From the NCBI GenBank assembly GCA_946407325.1, contig CAMJNN010000078.1, positions 1 to 5,517 on the forward strand: a stretch of DNA of 5,517 bases, given 5' to 3'. The translations under genes were made by a program, and so were the position numbers. Positions within the stretch are counted from its first letter, which is position 1; each line of letters begins with the position of its first letter. Positions 1 through 5,517 of the stretch are shown in pieces. The notes beneath the pieces were generated by a model that was not told the origin of the DNA, ran no database searches, and saw only the letters and a list, made by a program, of their open reading frames with translations. The stretch comes from an uncultured Prevotellaceae bacterium. Its GTDB lineage: Bacteria > Bacteroidota > Bacteroidia > Bacteroidales > Bacteroidaceae.

Positions 1-614
1 TTTGCCAAGTGATAGGTAGGCAGCTGGTCGGCACTCTTATACAACACTTTATCGTCCAATATTGAAGAGTTGATAACAACTTCACCACGAATCAGGTCAT
101 TTACCTTTACCTGCTCATTGGGTTCTATTTTGAATCTTACCACATATTGTGTACCCTCAGCAATCAACTTGTCCACCTCTTCTTTTGGCATAGTCAAGGA
201 GTTACGCATTTGCAAACGAGTAGAAGCATCGTATTGGAAATTAGCTATCTCATTTCGCTTGGTTTCGAGTTCCTGGGGAGTATCAAAAGCGATATATGCC
301 TTGCCTGCATCCAACAACACTTTTACATATTGCTGGTAAATCTCTCTTCTCTCCGATTGTCTGTAAGGACCATGCTCACCACCAAAACTCACACCCTCGT
401 CGAAGTCAATGCCCAACCAACGGAATGATTCAAGTATATATTCTTCGGCTCCTGGTACAAAACGGTTGGAGTCGGTATCTTCAATACGAAACACCATATC
501 CCCTCCGTGCTGACGGGCGAAGAGATAATTATACAAAGCGGTACGAACACCGCCAATATGCAAGGCTCCTGTGGGACTTGGAGCGAAACGAACTCTTACT
601 TTTCTGTCTGTCAT
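1..614 (-). CDS. gltX: Glutamyl-tRNA synthetase, N-terminal part (cut by left window edge)
   Basis: This cytoplasmic class I aminoacyl-tRNA synthetase joins glutamate to tRNA-Glu using ATP. Translating the minus strand from the ATG at 614-612 gives 204 uninterrupted codons down to position 3, with the frame still open at the edge. The class I nucleotide-binding signature [14 protein letters not shown] is at residues 9-22, with the HIGH-type motif as HIGG (19-22). RIEDTD at 43-48, YRQSER at 84-89 and the segment LPTYHLA at 198-204 are all typical of GluRS. Family members are roughly 470-510 residues, so more than half, including the KMSKS-type motif and the anticodon-binding domain, lies outside the window. 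The ATG places the signature at the usual distance from the N terminus. There is no cysteine in these 204 residues, so the zinc-binding Cys-x-Cys seen in the E. coli enzyme is absent (AFDTPQELE at 109-117 occupies that region). It is divergent from pgpH across 102 bp. The identification is secure; GluRS fits better than GlnRS because of the motif set. Confidence 0.96.
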   Translation of the reverse strand, partial: MTDRKVRVRFAPSPTGALHIGGVRTALYNYLFARQHGGDMVFRIEDTDSNRFVPGAEEYILESFRWLGIDFDEGVSFGGEHGPYRQSERREIYQQYVKVLLDAGKAYIAFDTPQELETKRNEIANFQYDASTRLQMRNSLTMPKEEVDKLIAEGTQYVVRFKIEPNEQVKVNDLIRGEVVINSSILDDKVLYKSADQLPTYHLA

Positions 615-648
615 AGCTGTCTAAACACTATTTTTCTATTTTTAGGTG

Positions 649-656
649 CAAAATTA
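649..656 (-). promoter_or_regulatory. Putative -7 promoter element for gltX
   Basis: Read on the minus strand this is TAATTTTG, an exact match to the Bacteroidetes primary-sigma -7 consensus TAnnTTTG. It lies 35 bp upstream of the gltX ATG, which would give a leader of roughly 25-30 nt. That leader is A-rich (two tandem AAAAATAG units, 628-643 on the plus strand) and has no Shine-Dalgarno sequence, as is usual in this phylum. I see no convincing TTTG -33 box at the expected spacing near 676-682, so the call rests on the -7 match and position. Confidence 0.5.
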
Positions 657-689
657 ACGCTTTTTCTCCACATTATCGGTTTATTTTCG

Positions 690-697
690 TAACTTTA
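690..697 (+). promoter_or_regulatory. Possible -7 promoter element for pgpH
   Basis: TAACTTTA matches the Bacteroidetes -7 consensus TAnnTTTG at all but the last position. It lies 19 bp upstream of the pgpH ATG at 717, implying a very short leader of about 10-15 nt that is A-rich and lacks a Shine-Dalgarno sequence. The T-rich run at 661-665 is the only thing resembling a -33 region, and its spacing is slightly too long. This is a weak call based on position and partial consensus. Confidence 0.33.
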
Positions 698-716
698 GCA
701 AAAAATATCGAATACC

Positions 717-2774
717 ATGACACAAAATACAGGAAAAAAGAGCCCTCTATGGAAGACTTTTCTGCACAGATTGCTCATCTTCATCTGCACAGTGGGTCTC
801 ATCGTTTACTTCATGCCTCGTGACGTGAAGTTCAATTACCAGTTTGACCTTGACAAACCATGGAAATATGGACAGCTTATTGCTACTTTCGACTTTCCTA
901 TTTATAAGCCTGATGATGTAATCAAGCATGAACAAGATAGCATATTGGCTAGTTTCCAACCTTATTACAACCTTGATAAGGACGTTGGCAAATCAGAACT
1001 ACAGCAACTTCGCGATGATTATCAAACATCCTTGCGCGAGTTACTTCCCAGTCAGGATTATTATACCTACCTGCAACGTACCCTGACAGAAATCTACAAT
1101 GCTGGTATCATCAGCAACGAAAACCTCAGCGATCTGCAAAAAGACAGCACCAGTGGAATTATGGTCATTGACGACAAAATGGCTAATCAGGTAAACCTTA
1201 ATAAGATTTACTCTATCAGAGATGCTTACATGCATCTGCTCAACGCTGATACGGCACGCTATAATCCAGATATCTTACGTCGTTGCTCTCTTAATGACTA
1301 TCTCACACCTAACCTCATCTACGACGAAGAGCGTACAAAAACAGCTAAAGAAGAAATCTTCGACACTTATTCATGGGCAACAGGTCTGGTGCAAAGTGGT
1401 GAGAAGATAGTGGAACGTGGTGAAATCATCGACAGCAAAAAGTTCAGTATCCTTGAGAGTTTGCGCAAAGAGAGCATTAACCGCAGTGAGTCGCAGAAAG
1501 AAAAAATGTTGATGCTAGCTGGTCAGCTGCTCTTTACTACCATCTTTATAGGTCTGTTCATCGTCTATTTAATTATTTATCGCAAGAAGTATTTCAGAGA
1601 TCGCAACACATTGCTGATGATACTTACACAAATGGTCTTGTTCTGCGTGCTTACAGAGATGTTTGTCGCCAACAACATATTGTCGGTATATATCTTGCCA
1701 TACGTGATGATGCCTATCATCATCCGTACCTTCCTCGATTCCAGAACGGCATTTATGAGCTTTGCTGTTACCATACTGATCTGTTCTATCACCCTACGTT
1801 ATCCGTATGAATTCATATTGGTACAGTTTGCCGCAGGACTGACCGCCATCTATAGTTTGAAGGAACTCTCACAACGTTCGCAGATTTTCCGCACGGGCTT
1901 CGTGGTGGCACTCACCTACTTGGCAGTTTTCTTTGCCTTCGAACTATTTACCGAGAACGATTTCAGCAAGATGAACCGTAGCACATACATCTATCTGGCC
2001 ATCAGTGGTTTCTTGGTGCTATTCGCCTATCCTTTGCTGTTCTTGTTTGAGAAAGCCTTTGGCTATACATCCAATGTGACGCTGATCGAATTGTCAAATA
2101 CCAACAACCCACTACTAAGACGTCTGTCAGAGTTGGCACCTGGAACTTTCCAACACTCTATGCAGGTATCTAACTTGGTGTTCGATGCTGCCACCAATAT
2201 AGGCGCCAACGGACAATTAGCCAGAACCGGAGCACTCTATCACGATATTGGCAAGATGGAGAATCCTGCATTCTTCACAGAAAACCAAGGCAATGCCACC
2301 AATCCTCATCAGGCATTAAGCTATGAACAAAGTGCACAGGTTGTCATCAGTCATGTTACTGACGGACTGAAATTGGCAGAAAAGAGCAACCTGCCTAAAG
2401 TCATCAAGGAATTCATCACCACCCATCATGGAGCTGGTCAGACCAAATACTTTTATATCAGTTGGAAGAACGAACACCCAGGTGAGGAACCCGACAGCAA
2501 CTTGTTCAGCTACCCTGGCCCTAACCCCTTCACTGCTGAGCAGGCTATTCTGATGATGGCAGATTCCGTTGAAGCAGCCTCCCGCAGTTTGCAGGAATAT
2601 ACAGAAGAGAGTATCGATCAATTAGTTGACAAGATAATTGATGCACAAGTAGCTGAAGGCTATTTCAACAACTGCCCTATTACCTTCCAAGACATTCAAA
2701 CTGTCAAGAATGTCTTTAAGAGTAAGTTAAAATCAATGTATCACCCACGTATTAAATATCCAGAATTAAAGTAA
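717..2774 (+). CDS. pgpH: 7TM-HD membrane phosphodiesterase, predicted cyclic di-AMP hydrolase (PgpH/YqfF family)
   Basis: Members of this inner-membrane family studied in Firmicutes hydrolyse cyclic di-AMP to pApA with a cytoplasmic HD domain; the same activity is inferred here. The 685-aa protein has the full family layout and usual length. One N-terminal membrane helix (about 17-34) is followed by an extracytoplasmic 7TMR-HDED-type domain (about 35-265, with VERGEIID at 232-239). A block of about seven hydrophobic helices (about 266-446) and a C-terminal HD domain (about 465-685) come next. The likely metal ligands are all present: H480 (in TFQHSMQVSNL), the HD pair H509-D510 in the HDIGK motif, H546, H570-H571, and D616 in MMADSVEAASR. 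The YPGPNPF segment at 599-605 is also family-typical. The ATG at 717 is chosen because it directly precedes a positively charged N terminus and the first helix. The gene is divergent from gltX and convergent with priA, so it is probably transcribed alone. Substrate specificity is inferred from homology; the fold and family are seen clearly. Confidence 0.93.
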   Translation: MTQNTGKKSPLWKTFLHRLLIFICTVGLIVYFMPRDVKFNYQFDLDKPWKYGQLIATFDFPIYKPDDVIKHEQDSILASFQPYYNLDKDVGKSELQQLRDDYQTSLRELLPSQDYYTYLQRTLTEIYNAGIISNENLSDLQKDSTSGIMVIDDKMANQVNLNKIYSIRDAYMHLLNADTARYNPDILRRCSLNDYLTPNLIYDEERTKTAKEEIFDTYSWATGLVQSGEKIVERGEIIDSKKFSILESLRKESINRSESQKEKMLMLAGQLLFTTIFIGLFIVYLIIYRKKYFRDRNTLLMILTQMVLFCVLTEMFVANNILSVYILPYVMMPIIIRTFLDSRTAFMSFAVTILICSITLRYPYEFILVQFAAGLTAIYSLKELSQRSQIFRTGFVVALTYLAVFFAFELFTENDFSKMNRSTYIYLAISGFLVLFAYPLLFLFEKAFGYTSNVTLIELSNTNNPLLRRLSELAPGTFQHSMQVSNLVFDAATNIGANGQLARTGALYHDIGKMENPAFFTENQGNATNPHQALSYEQSAQVVISHVTDGLKLAEKSNLPKVIKEFITTHHGAGQTKYFYISWKNEHPGEEPDSNLFSYPGPNPFTAEQAILMMADSVEAASRSLQEYTEESIDQLVDKIIDAQVAEGYFNNCPITFQDIQTVKNVFKSKLKSMYHPRIKYPELK

Positions 2775-2785
2775 AGCCTCTCGCA
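2775..2785. other. Convergent intergenic gap without visible terminator
   Basis: Only 11 bp separate the TAA of pgpH from the TAA of priA on the opposite strand. I see no GC-rich inverted repeat followed by a T-tract, in either direction, in this gap or the adjoining gene ends. Transcripts probably end inside the opposing gene or through Rho. Confidence 0.6.
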
Positions 2786-5035
2786 TTACACTGGATCGAC
2801 ATCGTAATATACCTGAAGGGATTTGAAGCGAGCATCTTGGTGCATGAGTTGTTCAACTTGAAGCAATAACTTACGAGCCTGTACAAAAGAAGCGGTACTC
2901 TCTATCTTCAGCATAATCATACCGATATGCAGGGAGTGTACCCTTGACACAACAGGTTGCATAGGGCCATTCACTCGTTCAGCTCCAAAAACTTTTATGA
3001 GTTGAGCAGTCATCAACGCCGTCATACTTTCGGTAAGTCTTTGTTGGCGATGTTTGATGTAGATATAGACCAGCCGATAGTATGGAGGAAAATGACAGAC
3101 TTGTCTTTCTGCCAATTGGGCATGTATCATCGACTCAAAGTCGTTGTTTATGACGTTTTTAATAATCGGATAATCCACATGCCCCGTCTGTAGCACAACC
3201 AGTCCTCGATTGCCTTTGCGACCTGCCCTTCCCGCCACTTGAGCCATGAGCTGGTATGCTCGTTCAAAAGCACGGAAATCAGGATAATTCAACATGGTAT
3301 CGGCATTAAGGATACCCACCAAGTGCACATGGTCAAAGTCTAAGCCTTTAGTCACCATTTGTGTGCCGATCAAAATATCAGTCTTCCCTTTCTCAAAATC
3401 ATTGATGATTCTTTCATGGGCCGTTTTACTACGAGTGGTGTCAAGGTCCATCCTCGCCAAACGTGCATGGGGAAACAATTCCCTTATTTCATCCTCTACC
3501 TTCTCAGTGCCAAAGCCTCGATCGCGCAAATCCTGACTTCCACATTCGGGACAGTTTTGTGGTACCGATGTAGTATATCCGCAATAATGGCACACCAATT
3601 GATTGGTATGTTTATGATAGGTAAGGCTCACATCGCAATGCACACAACGAGGCACCCACCCACAATCGTGACACTCAATCATAGGAGCGAAGCCTCTTCG
3701 GTTTTGGAACAAGATGATTTGTTCTTTACGATTCAAGGCCTCTTCCATCTTTTCCTTTAAGAAGGGGGAGATATGGCCATGCATCATCTTCTTGCGATGT
3801 AACTCCTTAATATCTACTGGGATAATCTCAGGTAATTGAATATCTTGATACCTTTCTTTCAATACCACCAAACCATATTTGCCTGCATCAGTTGCATTAT
3901 ACCAACTCTCTGCAGAGGGGGTGGCAGTACCCAACAGTGTTTTAGCACCATACAAGGAAGCCATCATTAAGGCTGTATTTCGGGCATGATAGCGAGGAGC
4001 AGGGTCTTGTTGCTTATAAGAACTGTCATGTTCCTCATCCACAATCACAAGTCCCAAGTTTTGATAAGGCAAAAATACAGACGAACGGGCTCCTAATATA
4101 ACTAGATACGGATTGTCGGATAGCTGCTTGTTCCAGATTTCCACTCGTTCAGGGTCAGAGAATCGGCTATGATAGATACCTATCTGGGCACCGAATGCCT
4201 TTTTTAGGCGTTCGGTTATCTGAGTGGTAAGTGTTATTTCAGGCAACAGGTAGAGCACCTGCTTACCTTGTCGTATAGTTTCTTCGATAAGATGGATATA
4301 TATTTCCGTCTTGCCCGAAGAAGTGACACCATACAGCAAACATACTGACTGGCTTTCGAAACAATGCTTGATTTCACTTATGGCCCGTTGCTGATTTGCA
4401 TTCAAAGGCTTTAACGCGGTTACTTGGTGTCCTCTCTCAGAGAGACGGCTGATGACATAGGGATAGGTCTCAAATACTCCTCGTTTCACCAAAGTTTCGA
4501 AAACAGCCACTGAAGTGTTATGATGCGCCAGCAAATCTTGCTTGCTTACTTCACATGGTCCTCCTTCAAAGAAAGCAGACATGTTCAAATAAGTCAGCAA
4601 CAAGTCTTGCTGTTTGTTGGCACGCTTTAAAGAATCAAGCATCTGCTGTAATGCTTCTTCTGTGCGATAACTCTTTGTCAGTCTGACATGTGTCTCCACC
4701 TTCGGCTTATACTCCAACTTCAACCCTGCAGGTAATGCAGCATTATAGACATCCCCCCTGGCACACATGTAGTAGTCGGCTATCCACTCCCAAAGCTTTA
4801 ATTGTTGAGGCAAAACAGCTGGCTCATCCTCCAACAAAGCAAAAGCATATTTCACCTCATAGTCCTCCGGTGCCTCATGATGCACTCTGTCAACAATGCC
4901 AGTATAATGCTTTCTCTTGCCGAGCGGTATCACCACACGACATCCTCTTTTCACCTTTTGCGCCATATCATCATCCACGGCATAAGTGAAGGTTGCTTTC
5001 AGCGGTAAGGGTAATATGACATCGATAAAAGTCAT
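2786..5035 (-). CDS. priA: Primosomal protein N' (PriA), replication restart helicase
   Basis: PriA is a cytoplasmic 3'-to-5' superfamily 2 helicase that recognises stalled or repaired forks and directs reloading of the replicative helicase. The 749-aa product is close to the family length (732 in E. coli). The N-terminal 3'-DNA-binding domain (about 1-105) begins with the typical VILPLPLKATFTYAV, followed by a winged-helix region (about 110-205). The helicase core shows Walker A GVTSSGKTE (236-244), DEEH Walker B (333-336), the PriA-typical aromatic-rich loop with DPAPRYHARN (344-353), GTATPS (369-374), GTQMVTKGLDF (557-567) and QVAGRAGR (599-606). Between the helicase lobes lie eight zinc-ligand cysteines in four CxxC pairs: 455/458, 464/467, 482/485 and 495/498. 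The C-terminal domain starts near HFPPYYRL (648-655). The ATG at 5035-5033 is preferred because it opens the conserved N terminus and no upstream in-frame ATG precedes the stop codon inside the terminator stem. No key residue is missing, so it should be an active enzyme. It lies immediately downstream of the terminator of the beta-barrel gene, with no Shine-Dalgarno sequence. Confidence 0.98.
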   Translation of the reverse strand: MTFIDVILPLPLKATFTYAVDDDMAQKVKRGCRVVIPLGKRKHYTGIVDRVHHEAPEDYEVKYAFALLEDEPAVLPQQLKLWEWIADYYMCARGDVYNAALPAGLKLEYKPKVETHVRLTKSYRTEEALQQMLDSLKRANKQQDLLLTYLNMSAFFEGGPCEVSKQDLLAHHNTSVAVFETLVKRGVFETYPYVISRLSERGHQVTALKPLNANQQRAISEIKHCFESQSVCLLYGVTSSGKTEIYIHLIEETIRQGKQVLYLLPEITLTTQITERLKKAFGAQIGIYHSRFSDPERVEIWNKQLSDNPYLVILGARSSVFLPYQNLGLVIVDEEHDSSYKQQDPAPRYHARNTALMMASLYGAKTLLGTATPSAESWYNATDAGKYGLVVLKERYQDIQLPEIIPVDIKELHRKKMMHGHISPFLKEKMEEALNRKEQIILFQNRRGFAPMIECHDCGWVPRCVHCDVSLTYHKHTNQLVCHYCGYTTSVPQNCPECGSQDLRDRGFGTEKVEDEIRELFPHARLARMDLDTTRSKTAHERIINDFEKGKTDILIGTQMVTKGLDFDHVHLVGILNADTMLNYPDFRAFERAYQLMAQVAGRAGRKGNRGLVVLQTGHVDYPIIKNVINNDFESMIHAQLAERQVCHFPPYYRLVYIYIKHRQQRLTESMTALMTAQLIKVFGAERVNGPMQPVVSRVHSLHIGMIMLKIESTASFVQARKLLLQVEQLMHQDARFKSLQVYYDVDPV

Positions 5036-5040
5036 TGCAC

Positions 5041-5080
5041 AGATAAAAAATAGCGTTACTGACCTAAGCCGGTAACGCTA
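5041..5080 (-). terminator. Intrinsic (Rho-independent) terminator of the beta-barrel gene
   Basis: Read on the minus strand, TAGCGTTAC (5080-5072) pairs perfectly with GTAACGCTA (5059-5051), and the arm is followed at once by six T residues (5050-5045). Inside the 9-bp stem, one mismatch is followed by three more possible pairs (one of them G-U), closing a four-base loop. The T-tract occurs only in the minus-strand reading, so the element acts on transcripts of the beta-barrel gene, whose stop codon is 20 bp upstream. The end of the element is about 5 bp from the priA start codon, so it may also form part of the priA leader. Confidence 0.85.
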
Positions 5081-5100
5081 TCTCAATTCGTTACTATCTT

Positions 5101-5517
5101 TCAGAACATGTAAGCCAATGATACCTGCCACATGTTGGTCTTACTCTTAACATCTAAACCCTTCACGTCAAAACTATTACCCAAAGCGAACTGATAGTTT
5201 ACACCAATCTGTAGATGATTCAGCAATTTGACACCAGCTCCTACATTCAAGCCTACCTGGGCCGTATTCTTCTCGATGTTAGCTATATCCACATCCTTGA
5301 AATTAAAGAAGAAATCAGGACCAGCCGCAATAAAGATACCTGCCGTATTGCCCAAGCCGATAGTATATTTCAGATTGATAGGCACTTCCAATCCTTGCAT
5401 CTTGAAATCTTCCTTACCACGCTGAGAATACAATACAGCACCGTCAACACCTATTCCAATGAGAGGTACAGTAGCTTCCACCATTGGGCCAATAAAGAAA
5501 CCTGTAGAGTTTTGGGT
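5101..5517 (-). CDS. Outer-membrane beta-barrel protein (porin family), C-terminal part (cut by right window edge)
   Basis: The minus-strand frame is open from the right edge (5517) to the TGA at 5103-5101, giving 138 residues. Its true start and signal peptide lie outside the window; the ATG at 5484 is an internal methionine, not a start. The segment shows alternating polar and hydrophobic residues with many Gly and aromatic residues, as in transmembrane beta-strands: for example GFFIGPMVEATV (6-17), IGIGVDGAVLY (20-30), GIFIAAGPDFFFNF (60-73), HLQIGVNYQFALG (101-113) and the final strand WQVSLAYMF ending in phenylalanine, the usual C-terminal signal for barrel assembly. This resembles the small OmpA/OmpW-like barrels annotated as porin family protein in Bacteroidales (Pfam OMP_b-brl type). 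Cargo or substrate cannot be read from the sequence. A strong intrinsic terminator begins 20 bp after the stop. Confidence 0.85.
   Translation of the reverse strand, partial: TQNSTGFFIGPMVEATVPLIGIGVDGAVLYSQRGKEDFKMQGLEVPINLKYTIGLGNTAGIFIAAGPDFFFNFKDVDIANIEKNTAQVGLNVGAGVKLLNHLQIGVNYQFALGNSFDVKGLDVKSKTNMWQVSLAYMF

Noticed and set aside
70..616. Several overlapping plus-strand open frames of 61-106 codons at the left end
   Set aside because: They are antisense shadows of gltX, whose minus-strand frame has clear GluRS motifs and runs off the window edge.
628..643. Tandem CTATTTTT repeat in the gltX/pgpH intergenic region
   Set aside because: Two 8-bp copies in AT-rich DNA are likely chance; on the minus strand they just form the A-rich gltX leader.
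3359..3760. 133-codon open frame on the plus strand, opposite priA
   Set aside because: It lies entirely antisense to the zinc-binding and helicase region of priA, has no recognisable domain or start context, and its composition is what the complement of a coding gene produces.
4690..5008. Plus-strand open frames of 99 and 68 codons opposite the priA start
   Set aside because: They are low-complexity, His/Pro/Ser-rich translations antisense to the conserved PriA N-terminal domain, with no supporting signal.
5101..5484. A complete 127-aa gene starting at the ATG at 5484
   Set aside because: The frame continues upstream of this ATG to the window edge with beta-strand-like sequence (STGFFIGP), and there is no signal peptide after the ATG, so this is an internal methionine of a longer barrel protein.
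1..5517. Mobile element, CRISPR array, defence system, tRNA or other RNA gene
   Set aside because: No terminal inverted repeats, transposase or integrase motifs, spaced direct repeats or tRNA-like cloverleaf were seen; nearly all the sequence is explained by four conserved genes.

Overview
The window looks like ordinary chromosomal housekeeping DNA from a member of the Bacteroidales, most likely close to Prevotella or Bacteroides. The basis for this is the character of the four proteins, moderately AT-rich DNA, start codons preceded by A-rich rather than Shine-Dalgarno leaders, and a promoter candidate of the Bacteroidetes TAnnTTTG type. This placement is inferred from reading the sequence and not from a database search.

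Layout: (1) Positions 1-614, minus strand: the N-terminal 204 codons of glutamyl-tRNA synthetase (gltX), cut by the left edge. (2) Positions 615-716: a 102-bp divergent intergenic region with a good -7 promoter candidate for gltX and a weaker one for the gene on the other side. (3) Positions 717-2774, plus strand: a complete 685-aa membrane protein with a seven-helix HD architecture of the PgpH/YqfF type, predicted to hydrolyse cyclic di-AMP. (4) Positions 2775-2785: an 11-bp convergent gap with no recognisable terminator. (5) Positions 2786-5035, minus strand: a complete 749-aa primosomal helicase PriA with all main helicase motifs and eight zinc-ligand cysteines. (6) Positions 5041-5080: a clear intrinsic terminator, read on the minus strand, ending just before the priA start codon. 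(7) Positions 5101-5517, minus strand: the C-terminal 138 residues of an outer-membrane beta-barrel (porin-family) protein, cut by the right edge.

The genes do not form a pathway. They cover translation (gltX), second-messenger turnover (pgpH), replication restart (priA) and the outer membrane (beta-barrel). The beta-barrel gene and priA lie in the same direction but are separated by a terminator, so they are probably not a simple operon. I found no mobile element, CRISPR array, tRNA, rRNA or defence system, and nothing that amounts to an undescribed system. The points most worth a second look are regulatory: the terminator almost touching the priA start codon, with a possible competing hairpin, and the compact gltX/pgpH divergent promoter region.
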